This document shows, piece after piece, positions 23,184 through 31,557 of a stretch of 36,319 nt of DNA. The notes under the pieces were generated by a model. It saw only the letters and a program-made list of their open reading frames with translations. It was not told where the DNA came from and ran no database searches. The stretch is taken from contig JAEWVF010000035.1 in NCBI GenBank assembly GCA_023459215.1, positions 1 through 36,319 of the forward strand, read 5' to 3'. Both the position numbers and the translations under genes were made by a program. The first letter of the stretch is position 1, and the number at the start of each line of letters is the position of its first letter. Source of the DNA: Chloroflexota bacterium (GTDB lineage Bacteria > Chloroflexota > Anaerolineae > Anaerolineales > Villigracilaceae).

Positions 23184-23903
23184 TTATTCCTTCTGACGCC
23201 TGAAATCAAGGAACCGATAGCCAACGCCACGCTCGGTCAGGATGTATTTGGGGTTGGCCGGATCCTTTTCGAGTTTCTGGCGCAAGTAGTTGATGTAAAG
23301 GCGGACGTAGTGGGGTTCATCGCGATACTCGTAGCCCCAGACTTTGGCCAGCAATTGGTCATGCGAAACCACCCAACCCGCATTCTGCACCAGATGGAAC
23401 AGCAAACGGTATTCGGTCGGGCGCAATTTGACAATTTTGCCTTCCAGCCAGACCTCGCGCCGGTCGAAATCGATTTTCAGGCGCTCATCGACCTCGATCA
23501 AACCGTGCATCGATCCACTGGCCGATTCGGTGCGGCGCAAGACTGCCTTGGCCCGGCTAACCAACTCACGCGGGCTGAAAGGCTTGGTAACGTAATCGTC
23601 CGCGCCCAACTCCAGACCGCGCACCCGGTCATCTTCTTCGCCCTTGGCCGTCAACATGATGACCGGCACGTTGCTGATTTCGCGGATCATTTCCAGAACC
23701 TCGAAACCGTTCAAATCGGGCATCATCACATCCAACAGGATCAAATCAGGATTGATATCGCGCAATCGCTGAACCGCCTGTTTGCCGTTGAATGCTTCGC
23801 TGACCTGGAATCCATCATGCTCCAGGTTCAAACGAATGAAACGCACCATGCGTTCTTCATCGTCTACAACCAGGATTCGCCTGCGTTCGAGATCGTCAGC
23901 CAT
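23184..23903 (-). CDS. OmpR-family response regulator
   Basis: A 239-residue regulator with a receiver domain (about 8-125) and winged-helix DNA-binding domain (about 140-235). The receiver has Asp14-Asp15, phosphorylation site Asp58 in LLDVMMPD, Thr85 and Lys107 in YVTKPFSP. The winged helix has LRPTEYRLLFHLVQNAG and YILTERGVGYRF. I prefer the ATG at 23903, which has GGGAG 8 bases upstream; a GTG at 23912 overlaps the previous stop. It ends the kinase-phosphatase-FHA operon and has no cognate histidine kinase nearby, so input from the Ser/Thr kinase is a reasonable hypothesis. Confidence 0.95.
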   Translation of the reverse strand: MADDLERRRILVVDDEERMVRFIRLNLEHDGFQVSEAFNGKQAVQRLRDINPDLILLDVMMPDLNGFEVLEMIREISNVPVIMLTAKGEEDDRVRGLELGADDYVTKPFSPRELVSRAKAVLRRTESASGSMHGLIEVDERLKIDFDRREVWLEGKIVKLRPTEYRLLFHLVQNAGWVVSHDQLLAKVWGYEYRDEPHYVRLYINYLRQKLEKDPANPKYILTERGVGYRFLDFRRQKE

Positions 23904-23908
23904 TCTCG

Positions 23909-24148
23909 TCACTCCCTGACAAAGCCAATGATTTGTTCTTCTTCTTCGCCCGGCATTAACTCAATAAATGTCACCCGAGCCAGCGGCCAAATCACCTGGG
24001 TGACGTTGGGCAAAATGTAGTGCAAATCCTTGCCGTCGCGGCGGCGCGGGTTGCGGATATAAACAACCGTATCCGTTGAGGCCGGGAGGGTCTCTATTTC
24101 GCCCAAAATCGGGTCTTCGTTGGCAATATGAATCAATACAGATGGCAT
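23909..24148 (-). CDS. Small protein of unknown function (79 residues)
   Basis: A compact 79-residue acidic protein with no signal peptide, membrane helix or Cys. The sequence looks like an alternating strand pattern: PSVLIHIANEDP, then TVVYIRNPRRRDGKDLHYI, then VTQVIWPLARVTFIEL, ending in an acidic PGEEEEQIIGF tail. I do not recognise the family. It lies 15 bases after the FHA gene and touches the OmpR-type regulator start, so it is co-transcribed with the signalling genes. Tight spacing on both sides and normal codon usage support a real gene. An adaptor or regulatory subunit is possible. Confidence 0.75.
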   Translation of the reverse strand: MPSVLIHIANEDPILGEIETLPASTDTVVYIRNPRRRDGKDLHYILPNVTQVIWPLARVTFIELMPGEEEEQIIGFVRE

Positions 24149-24163
24149 GGTATCACCTTCACC

Positions 24164-24664
24164 TTAAGCTGAACTCAAAATGATTTGTATCTTTAATTTT
24201 CCAAGCGCCAGGATGTCGCCATTCCTGAGCGGACTTTCAACATTAGCAACCAGCCGCACCCCATTCAGGTAAGAGCCGTTGGCCGAGCCTAAATCCATAA
24301 CAGTCACCTGGCCATTTACCAGGCGGACCACCGCATGCAAGCGTGAAACACCATGGTCAAAAGCATGGTACGGGGTCAGATCAATATCCGGCATGATTGG
24401 CTGGTTTTCGCTGATCCGGCCCATCGTGAATTCAGTCCGGTCCGAGATCGGGATGAACTGGCCGCCGTCCAGCAAATGTAACGAAATCCAGACATTTGTT
24501 TCGATACCAAACGGGTCAGAAATAGGCGCCGTGTGAAGTTCTTCGGTATCTTTGTAAATCTGCTGGGTTTTCTGGCCATCCAATTGCACCAATTGCATAC
24601 CACATTCGCCGCAAAAAATTGCCCCGGCAGGTTCCTGGTTTTTACAATTCGGGCAAATAATCAT
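24164..24664 (-). CDS. Zinc-ribbon and FHA-domain protein
   Basis: A 166-residue phosphothreonine reader. An N-terminal zinc ribbon uses Cys4, Cys7, Cys18 and Cys21. A linker of about 40 residues contains Thr and Ser that a kinase could phosphorylate (QKTQQIYKDTEELHTAP). The FHA domain (about 60-165) has MGRISENQ, GVSRLHAVV and GSANGSYLNG, the Arg, Ser-His and Asn that contact phosphothreonine. It should bind targets phosphorylated by the kinase of the same operon. It overlaps the DnaJ-VWA gene by ATGA. Confidence 0.93.
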   Translation of the reverse strand: MIICPNCKNQEPAGAIFCGECGMQLVQLDGQKTQQIYKDTEELHTAPISDPFGIETNVWISLHLLDGGQFIPISDRTEFTMGRISENQPIMPDIDLTPYHAFDHGVSRLHAVVRLVNGQVTVMDLGSANGSYLNGVRLVANVESPLRNGDILALGKLKIQIILSSA

Positions 24665-26148
24665 AATCGACGCTCTCCTGGCATTAACAACGATCTGGTG
24701 CCATACTTGATCTGCTTCTCCCCAGTCTCGCTGAATGCCTTCTGTTGTTCTATATGCTGAGCTTCCAAGATAATCGTTTTGGCCAAGCCTTTTTCGCCCT
24801 GTGAAAGTAAGTGGGTCGCCAGTTGTTGCAAGTGGCGGGTCGCCCGATCATAATCGCCTGACTCAACCGCCAGCCTGGCTTTTTCCTGCATCCGGTACAG
24901 GGTCAACCGGGATAAAGCCTGGAAAATGGCTGGGGGCGGCGGCGCAGTCATCACATCATTCGTGACGGCAATTTCAATGCCAAACGGAAAATTGGGAACC
25001 GGGTTCAGGATCGAGGCAACCGAGAATTCAAGCTGGCCCTTCATCAGTTCGAGGCTACTCTGGTCATCCCGGTTGGATTCAACACTCAGTTCCAATAATA
25101 CTTTTAAGGGTTCGTCGTACAAAACCGGCCCAAAATGGGTTTCTTCGCCAAAAGACAGAACACCTGCTTCCGGTTGGATACGGAAGGCATATTCCACCTT
25201 GACGCCCGGCATCAACTCCGCATGTAAATCCACGCTTTGCGCAAACGCTTTCGAGAGATAGGTAAATTTGTCATTCAACAAACGTTCAATATCCGCCGGC
25301 TGCTGGATAAAAATGGAGCTTCCGCCGCTGACATTGGCAAGATGATCCAAAAAAACATCGTTCCAGCCGCTGCCAAGGCCCATTCCGCTGATGCCAATCC
25401 CGTCCCGGGCGGCATCCCGGGCGTCTTCATAGCATTGCTGTTCATCGCCATAGGTGCGGCCATCGGTGAGCAGGATCACATGGTTGACATAATTGGGGCT
25501 GTTATAGCGCTGAACCTCATCAATTGCCGTGCGCAGACCCTGCAAAATCTCGGTGCCGCCGCCGGTCGCAAGGGTGTTCACCTGGATTTCGCCGCGGCGG
25601 ACATCCAACTGACGCGTGGCGGGAATAACCACTTCTGCCCGGTCACTAAACCGCACCAGTGAAAAAATATCCTCCGGCGCAAGACGGCGAATCAGTTGAA
25701 TGGCCGAGGCCTTGGCCATATCCATCTTTGGCCCCTGCATGGAAGTCGAACAGTCGAGTGCCAGGCAGACATTTAAGGGAGGTGATTTGGCGTTCTTGGC
25801 ATACTCAGGCGCGGCAGAAACAGTGGCCAGGGCATAGATTAACTGCTTCTCTTTGCCGTTGTAAATATTGGTACGGCTTAATTCAATTTTGCATTCAAGA
25901 GGAGATTCAAAAACCGGTTCAATCTCTTCGCTGGGCAGGGTGGCGTCGTATGCAGCTTTGCGCTGCGGGTCAGCCAATATCTGGTAAGCCTGCTGAACGC
26001 CAAGAAAAAGCTCTGTTTCACCTGGAGCCTGGTTTCGATCAGGATGAAGCTTCTTTGCTGATTTCAGGTAAGCGCGGCGAATCTCTTCTGATGAAGCAGA
26101 GCGCAATAACCCGAGCAGAGCGTATAAATTTGGCGTTTTCGAAGACAT
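24661..26148 (-). CDS. DnaJ J-domain fused to von Willebrand A domain
   Basis: A 495-residue fusion. The J domain (about 6-70) has the HPD tripeptide at 35-37, needed to stimulate an Hsp70 ATPase. The VWA domain (about 124-300) has a full MIDAS: DxSxS at 132-136 (DCSTS), Thr in ATGGGTE and Asp in LLTDGRT. A beta-rich segment (about 300-410) and a helical C-terminus follow. It has no membrane helix, so it is probably cytoplasmic. VWA domains with an intact MIDAS bind protein partners through a metal ion. The context (PP2C before, FHA after) points to a scaffold or remodelling role in phospho-signalling. This domain pairing is unusual to me. Confidence 0.92.
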   Translation of the reverse strand: MSSKTPNLYALLGLLRSASSEEIRRAYLKSAKKLHPDRNQAPGETELFLGVQQAYQILADPQRKAAYDATLPSEEIEPVFESPLECKIELSRTNIYNGKEKQLIYALATVSAAPEYAKNAKSPPLNVCLALDCSTSMQGPKMDMAKASAIQLIRRLAPEDIFSLVRFSDRAEVVIPATRQLDVRRGEIQVNTLATGGGTEILQGLRTAIDEVQRYNSPNYVNHVILLTDGRTYGDEQQCYEDARDAARDGIGISGMGLGSGWNDVFLDHLANVSGGSSIFIQQPADIERLLNDKFTYLSKAFAQSVDLHAELMPGVKVEYAFRIQPEAGVLSFGEETHFGPVLYDEPLKVLLELSVESNRDDQSSLELMKGQLEFSVASILNPVPNFPFGIEIAVTNDVMTAPPPPAIFQALSRLTLYRMQEKARLAVESGDYDRATRHLQQLATHLLSQGEKGLAKTIILEAQHIEQQKAFSETGEKQIKYGTRSLLMPGERRL

Positions 26149-26171
26149 GAATCCTACAATGCGGCGTGCCC

Positions 26172-27080
26172 CTACCCCAGCAACTGAACTAAAATGGCGC
26201 TAATATTATCCGGGCCGCCGGCTGCGTTCGCCGCCGAAATCAGATTTTGACAGGCTCGTTGGATGGTAGGGGCCTCAGCGATAATTTTTCTCATCTCATC
26301 GTCGGGCACTACGCCCCACAGGCCATCAGAGCACAACAGCAAATATCCACCCACCGGGAAGGGGATGGTTGACAGGTCGGGGTCGAGGGTTTCACCCTGG
26401 CCCAAAGCGCGATAAAGCACATTCCGCTGGGGATGAACAGCCGCTTCCGCCGCTGTAATCTGGCCTAACTCTTCCAAACGGCGCACAAGCGAATGGTCGC
26501 GCGTGATGGTTTCAATCCGCTGGTCGTTATAAACGAGGTAGCCGCGGCTATCGCCAACGTGGCCTATCGTCAACTGTTGGCCAACGACCAGGGCCGCGGT
26601 AACCGTCGTGCCGCTGCCGGGAGCTTCATCGAGCACAACCCGCTGCGCTTCAGCAATCGCGCTTTGCATGATCTCTTGTAAAGACTCTTCCACCGGCATC
26701 GAGGGCTGGCCGAAAAGGGTCGCATGAAACTTTTTCAGGATGTAGCTCGAAATGGTGCGAATGGCGGTGTTACTGGCCACCTCGCCATATTGATGACCAC
26801 CCATGCCATCGGCAATAATGAACAGACCGAAAGGCGCAGTGCTGCTATGCCCGGCAATCGTCGTTGCCAGGGTAAACAAGCTGTCTTCGTTAAGTTCACG
26901 CTGACGGCCAATCGACTGGGCACTCGTCACCAATAACTGAGCCGGTTCGAACCGATTTACCGTCATCGCCCGGATCGATTGCAGTTGCACGTCCGACAGA
27001 GGCGCGGTAACAGCATTGTCAACGGCTTGTTTTGCAGGCTCCGGGGAGCGACCAAAAAATTTTCGGAAAAAGTTAAGCAC
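26172..27080 (-). CDS. PP2C-family Ser/Thr protein phosphatase
   Basis: A 302-residue protein with all the metal-binding motifs of the PPM family: RELNEDSLF, IIADGMGGHQYGE, GHVGDSRGYL, LLCSDGLWGVV and GGPDNISAI. An N-terminal extension of about 50 residues has a short basic, aromatic start (FFRKFFGR). It should remove phosphate from Ser/Thr placed by the upstream kinase. It lies 23 bases after the kinase gene and 23 before DnaJ-VWA. Confidence 0.96.
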   Translation of the reverse strand: MLNFFRKFFGRSPEPAKQAVDNAVTAPLSDVQLQSIRAMTVNRFEPAQLLVTSAQSIGRQRELNEDSLFTLATTIAGHSSTAPFGLFIIADGMGGHQYGEVASNTAIRTISSYILKKFHATLFGQPSMPVEESLQEIMQSAIAEAQRVVLDEAPGSGTTVTAALVVGQQLTIGHVGDSRGYLVYNDQRIETITRDHSLVRRLEELGQITAAEAAVHPQRNVLYRALGQGETLDPDLSTIPFPVGGYLLLCSDGLWGVVPDDEMRKIIAEAPTIQRACQNLISAANAAGGPDNISAILVQLLG

Positions 27081-27103
27081 AGTGATACTCCTTAAAGCTG
27101 ATG

Positions 27104-28996
27104 TTATGCCAGCAAAGCATAAATGAAATGGTCATGCGAGCCTACATAAACAATATCGTCGTATACAAACGGAGCACCTGTGATTGGCCCCTTGGTTTCG
27201 TATTTCCAACGCAACCGCCCTGTTTTGTACTCCAGGCAATAGAGATAACCATCTACTGAACCGCAATAAACACAATCTTTATAAACCGTTGGCGAACCAT
27301 TCACCTGATGGCCGGTCTTGAACCGCCAGATTTCCTTTGAGGATTTGGTTTCCAACCCGTAAATATTCCCATCCGCTGATCCGGTAATGACAACGTTATC
27401 AACGACCACCGGCGAAACAATGGATGGTTTTTCCATACGAAAGCGCCAAATCAACCAACCCGATTTTGCATCCAGCGCATATAGATGGTTATCAAGCGAA
27501 TTGAAGTAAACAACATTATCCTTCACCCAGGGCGAAGAAGTCACACTCCGCTTGGCTTTGTAACGCCATTTTACGTTACCGCGATAATCAACCGCAAAGA
27601 AATCACCGGCTTCGTTGCCGAAATAAATAATATCGTTCACGATAAACGGGCTGGAACGCACCTCATCGCCAGTATCGAGTTTCCATGCCTCGCGGTTGGC
27701 CGGGATATTGACCGCATGTAAATGCCCGTCATCGGAACCAAAGAAGATGTGGTTGTCCGCAATGCGCGGCGAGGAGCGAATGCGTCCCTGGGTATAGTGG
27801 GACCAATTCAGCTTGCCATTCCGGATGCCAACGACATGCAGGCGCTTGTCTTCGGAACCAAAAAATACCATATCTTCAAAAACGACAGGCTTGGTAACGA
27901 TCCCGCCATCACAGGCATACTTCCACTGGAATTCGCCATCGGCAGCGTTCAGTGAATAAAGGTTGTTATCGTAACAGCCGACATAGATTACACCGTTGTG
28001 CAGCAAGGGCGTGCCGCGCAATTCATCCTCGCACTGAAAGGCCCAAATCGGCTTGATCCCGCTGTTAACGTTCATGGCCGCGCTCGAGGCGCCTGCCCCA
28101 ATAGGCATCCGGCCTAGTAAGCCGGTTTTCCGCCCCGCGCCAATGAGCGCTTCTTTAAAATCATCTATTGAATTAAAGCGGTCTTCAGCATTGTATTGTA
28201 AGGCCGTGTTGACCACCGTTTCCAGTTCAAGCGAAACGTTGGGGTTTATCTTACGGATGGGGCGCTCAGCAAAAGAAAATGGCGGTTCAAGGCGTGGATC
28301 GCGCTTGGTTAATAAATGATGAAGGGTAGCGCCCAGGGCGTAGATATCGGCTCTCGTTGTCGCTTCGCCGCGATACTGTTCTGGCGGCGAGTAACCTTCC
28401 GTGCCGATCATCGTTCCTTTCTGTCCGGTCTGGAAAGATTTCGCAATCCCAAAATCGACCAGCATAATGTGGTTGTACTGGTTGATCATCACGTTTGAGG
28501 GCTTCATATCCCGAAAAATAATCGGGTCCGGCTTGTGGTTGTGCAGGAAAACCAGCACATCACATAACTGGATTGCCCAGGCCAGGATTTGCTCTTCGGG
28601 CAGGAAGCCTTCAGTTTGTGAGAGGATCACTTCCAGGTCTTTACCATTAATAAATTCCAACACCAGGTACGAGCGATTATCCAGGGTAAAGTAATCGTAA
28701 ATCCTCGGGATGGACGGATGACTCAAGGTCGCCAGGATATTGGCTTCGCGTTCGAAATTCTGGACGATTGTCTGGCGAACCAGGGGATCAGGCGCCTGGT
28801 TAATCATCTCCTTGACGGCAACCAGCTTGACAACATTCGGGAAATGTAAATCGCGCGCGCGATACACACTTCCCATACCGCCAATACCAATCACCTCTTG
28901 AATGAGATAACGATTCACCAAGCTAATGCCAGAATTCAATTGACCGGCGTTCGAGCGGTTCTCAGGGCTTTGCCCATCGATTAGTTGGGTTTCCAT
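27104..28996 (-). CDS. Ser/Thr protein kinase with C-terminal PQQ-like beta-propeller
   Basis: A 630-residue soluble kinase, the first gene of the signalling operon. The N-terminal kinase domain (about 28-290) has IGIGGMGSVYRA (glycine loop), VAVKEM (ATP Lys), FRDMKPSN (catalytic Asp; the usual His of HRD is Phe), DFGIAK and GTEGYSPPEQYRGEATTRAD. The C-terminal part (about 320-630) has eight short repeats of the form YVGSxDxxLYALD followed by Trp, typical of a PQQ/WD-like propeller. Unlike many bacterial PASTA kinases it has no transmembrane helix, so the sensor is probably inside the cell. The propeller may bind a ligand or proteins. Confidence 0.95.
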   Translation of the reverse strand: METQLIDGQSPENRSNAGQLNSGISLVNRYLIQEVIGIGGMGSVYRARDLHFPNVVKLVAVKEMINQAPDPLVRQTIVQNFEREANILATLSHPSIPRIYDYFTLDNRSYLVLEFINGKDLEVILSQTEGFLPEEQILAWAIQLCDVLVFLHNHKPDPIIFRDMKPSNVMINQYNHIMLVDFGIAKSFQTGQKGTMIGTEGYSPPEQYRGEATTRADIYALGATLHHLLTKRDPRLEPPFSFAERPIRKINPNVSLELETVVNTALQYNAEDRFNSIDDFKEALIGAGRKTGLLGRMPIGAGASSAAMNVNSGIKPIWAFQCEDELRGTPLLHNGVIYVGCYDNNLYSLNAADGEFQWKYACDGGIVTKPVVFEDMVFFGSEDKRLHVVGIRNGKLNWSHYTQGRIRSSPRIADNHIFFGSDDGHLHAVNIPANREAWKLDTGDEVRSSPFIVNDIIYFGNEAGDFFAVDYRGNVKWRYKAKRSVTSSPWVKDNVVYFNSLDNHLYALDAKSGWLIWRFRMEKPSIVSPVVVDNVVITGSADGNIYGLETKSSKEIWRFKTGHQVNGSPTVYKDCVYCGSVDGYLYCLEYKTGRLRWKYETKGPITGAPFVYDDIVYVGSHDHFIYALLA

Positions 28997-29032
28997 AAAT
29001 AATCAGAATTTTTCCGCAAAAATGATTAATGA

Positions 29033-29062
29033 ATTATAGTCCATCAGGTTCCGAATTTGCAA
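29033..29062 (-). promoter_or_regulatory. Sigma70-type promoter of the kinase-phosphatase-FHA operon
   Basis: On the minus strand TTGCAA (29057-29062), an 18-base spacer and TATAAT (29033-29038). It predicts a leader of about 30 bases before the kinase ATG. Confidence 0.72.
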
Positions 29063-29150
29063 CATTTATGGATTTTCTAAAAAATATGCAATGCTTTTAA
29101 CCAAAACCCCATTGCGGGCTGGGGGAATGTGTCATAAAATTCAGCCCACG

Positions 29151-29774
29151 ATGAAAGTACTGGCGATCAGTGATCAAATTATAGACCGTCTCTATTCCAC
29201 AACGGTTCGTGAAACCTATCCCGATGTTGCTTTGATTCTCTCCTGCGGCGATTTGCCGTATGAATACCTTGAATTCCTGGTTTCGATTTATAATGTGCCG
29301 CTTTTATATGTGCCTGGCAACCACGATCCCGCCTACGATCTGAATGAACCACGTTCCCGCGCGCATGGCTGTGAAAACCTGGACGGCACCAGCCTGTTCC
29401 TGAAAGATTTGCTGTTCGCCGGCCTGGGCGGAAGCGTCGAATACCAGCCGGGAACCCCCAATCAATACACCCAACTCGGCATGTACCAGCGCGTATACCG
29501 CATGCTGCCGGCGCTGATATGGGAACGCATTCGCCTGCGCCGCAGGCTGGATGTTCTGCTGACCCATTCGCCGCCTTACGGCATCCATGATGACACCGAT
29601 CCGGCCCACGAAGGGCTGCGCGCCATCAACTACCTGATCCAGGTCGCCAAACCGCGTTATCTTTTGCACGGTCACACCATTTTCTATCGTCAAAACCTGC
29701 AAGACCATGTAACCGTCATAAACGATACCAAAGTAATCAATATCTATCCTTTCCGGGTAATGAATTTAGAATGA
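29151..29774 (+). CDS. Metallophosphoesterase with altered first motif
   Basis: A calcineurin-like phosphoesterase of 207 residues. Family motifs are GDLPYEYL, GNHDPAYD, THSPP and HGHT. The first motif, normally Asp-x-His, reads LAISDQII, so Asp is kept but the His is replaced by Ile. This suggests one changed metal ligand. I choose the ATG at 29151, where MKVLAISD starts the first beta strand; upstream ATGs at 29091 and 29127 would add an unlikely tail. It heads a four-gene operon and overlaps the next gene by ATGA. Substrate unknown. Confidence 0.85.
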   Translation: MKVLAISDQIIDRLYSTTVRETYPDVALILSCGDLPYEYLEFLVSIYNVPLLYVPGNHDPAYDLNEPRSRAHGCENLDGTSLFLKDLLFAGLGGSVEYQPGTPNQYTQLGMYQRVYRMLPALIWERIRLRRRLDVLLTHSPPYGIHDDTDPAHEGLRAINYLIQVAKPRYLLHGHTIFYRQNLQDHVTVINDTKVINIYPFRVMNLE

Positions 29775-30649
29775 CAGAAGAAAATCATGATTTCCGCGAG
29801 CGCGCCCGCGCAGACTTCAGCCGGGCGCGTTTCAAAGCCTTTGTTAATAACATTTGGGCGCTCATTCAGGGGCAGCCCAACCAGTTACTTTCTTATGATG
29901 AAATCAAAGAAAAACTGCGTATTGGCGGCCCAATCTATCGGGGCGTACAAACCGTGCCAGTCAAACAAATTGTCGGCAGCCTTAATCGCTACCACCAGTT
30001 TGACCGCGCCTTCCTGCCCACCCAAGGGGAAACAGCCGAACGCTGGCAGCGGGTAAACTTGGCTTTTTACACCGACATCAGCCTGCCCCCCGTCGTCCTG
30101 TACAAGGTCGGGCAGGTTTATTTCGTTGTCGACGGCCACCATCGCGTTTCGGTCGCCCGCGAACAAGGCCAGGTATTCATCGAAGCCGAAGTGCGCGAAT
30201 GCGCCACCAAAGTCAACCTTACCCCAGACCTGCGCATCGAAGACCTGGAAATCCTGAGCGAAAAAGTGAATTTCATCGAGCGCACCGGGCTTGACCGGCT
30301 GCGGCCTGAAGCCAATATCAAACTCAACATCCAGGACGGATTCATCCGCATGTTGGAGCACATCGCCGTCCATAAGTTTTTTATGGGCATCGAACAGCAG
30401 CGCAGCATCAGCGACGAAGAGGCTGTGGCCGATTGGTACGACCATGTCTACCTGCCAATTATCAACGTTATCCGCCAGAGCAACATTATCGAAGATTTCC
30501 CCGGCCAAACCGAAGGCGACCTGTACCTGTGGGTACTCGACCATCAGCACTACCTGCACGAAACCAATGGGCTGGCCCTGATGCCGCCTGAAGAAGCGGC
30601 CCGCGATTACATCAAAAGCCAGAAAGATGTAGATGAGGAACTTGAATGA
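29771..30649 (+). CDS. ParB-like (sulfiredoxin-fold) domain protein, possibly DUF4032 type
   Basis: A 292-residue protein. The segment VPVKQIVGS (about 60) through VVDGHHRVSVAREQG (about 120-135) matches the ParB/sulfiredoxin-like fold, in which DGHHR-type loops bind nucleotide. The C-terminal half is helical, with DLYLWVLDHQHYLHE, which I associate with DUF4032-type proteins. It lacks the helix-turn-helix and dimer domain of chromosome-partitioning ParB, so partitioning is not proposed. It overlaps both neighbours by ATGA and is therefore translated together with the phosphoesterase. Confidence 0.7.
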   Translation: MTEENHDFRERARADFSRARFKAFVNNIWALIQGQPNQLLSYDEIKEKLRIGGPIYRGVQTVPVKQIVGSLNRYHQFDRAFLPTQGETAERWQRVNLAFYTDISLPPVVLYKVGQVYFVVDGHHRVSVAREQGQVFIEAEVRECATKVNLTPDLRIEDLEILSEKVNFIERTGLDRLRPEANIKLNIQDGFIRMLEHIAVHKFFMGIEQQRSISDEEAVADWYDHVYLPIINVIRQSNIIEDFPGQTEGDLYLWVLDHQHYLHETNGLALMPPEEAARDYIKSQKDVDEELE

Positions 30650-31557
30650 CATTACGCCACCCACTGGCCGGGATTTACGCTGCCGCCTTGACCCCCCTGC
30701 GAAACGACCTGACGCTCTCCCCTGAAACGGTTGTCTCTTTCCTGAATCATTTGGCTGCCCGCGGCGCTCACGGGGCGCTGCTTTTCGGCACAACCGGCGA
30801 AGGCCCCTCCTTTTCGGCCCCGGAACGCCGCGATACCTTGCTGGCAGCCCTGGGCGTGCGCCAGACCCACCCCGAATTCCGCCTGTTGGCCGGCACCGGC
30901 TCACCCAGCCTGGACGAAAGCATCACCCTGACCCGCGCCGCGTTCGACTTCGGTTATGACGGCGTGGTAGTTTTGCCGCCTTACTACTTCCGCAAAGTGA
31001 CCGACGATGGTTTGTTTCACTGGTACGATAGCCTCATCCGCCAGGCGGTGCCCGAAGGCGGCTATATGCTCGGCTACCACATCCCGACCACATCCGGTGT
31101 GCCGCTTTCGCTCGACCTGCTAGCACGCCTGAAAGATGCCCATCCGCAAAAATTTGCCGGGATCAAAGACTCATCCAGCGACCCCGATCACGCCGTCGCC
31201 CTGGGCGGTCGTTTTGGCAAAGATTTGTTGGTGTTCAGCGGCAACGACGGCCTGCTCCTGCACGCCCTCGAACATCACGCCGCCGGAGCCATCACCGCCC
31301 TGGCCAACGTTTACGCTGACCTGCTGCGCCAGGTCTGGAATATTTACAACCAAAACGGCGACGCCATCGAAGCCCAGGAAGACCTCGATAAACGGCGCAA
31401 AATTCTCGACCACTACAGCCCCTTCCCGCCCATCCTGAAGGCGCTGGTGGCGCGCAAATTCGGCTTCCCGCACTGGCCGGTCAAACCGCCGCTGCTGGAT
31501 GTCTCTGACGAAACCCTTGAACGGGCCTGGCAGGAACTCGCGGCCCTGGATAACTGA
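30646..31557 (+). CDS. Dihydrodipicolinate synthase / N-acetylneuraminate lyase family protein
   Basis: A 303-residue TIM-barrel aldolase. It has LLFGTTGEGPSF (substrate phosphate/carboxylate loop), LLAGTGS, the Tyr-containing GYHIPTTSGVPLS and the Schiff-base Lys in FAGIKDSSSD. Members condense or cleave pyruvate with aldehydes; products include dihydrodipicolinate, sialic acid and sugar acids. The exact reaction cannot be set from sequence, and the context (lipoate-type transferase downstream) does not help. A link to nonulosonate breakdown is possible but unsupported by position. Confidence 0.88.
   Translation: MTLRHPLAGIYAAALTPLRNDLTLSPETVVSFLNHLAARGAHGALLFGTTGEGPSFSAPERRDTLLAALGVRQTHPEFRLLAGTGSPSLDESITLTRAAFDFGYDGVVVLPPYYFRKVTDDGLFHWYDSLIRQAVPEGGYMLGYHIPTTSGVPLSLDLLARLKDAHPQKFAGIKDSSSDPDHAVALGGRFGKDLLVFSGNDGLLLHALEHHAAGAITALANVYADLLRQVWNIYNQNGDAIEAQEDLDKRRKILDHYSPFPPILKALVARKFGFPHWPVKPPLLDVSDETLERAWQELAALDN

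Noticed and set aside
23085..24020. A 311-codon plus-strand frame across the OmpR-type regulator
   Set aside because: Antisense shadow of a conserved regulator; no domain.
23184..28996. Type VI secretion regulatory module (kinase, PP2C, FHA)
   Set aside because: No secretion structural gene is present; the FHA protein is a zinc-ribbon form and not the TagH/Fha type.
29771..30649. Chromosome-partitioning ParB with parS sites
   Set aside because: No ParA, no helix-turn-helix region and no parS-like palindrome was seen; only the fold-level motif matches.
29885..30904. A 339-codon minus-strand frame opposite the ParB-like gene
   Set aside because: Antisense shadow spanning two real genes.
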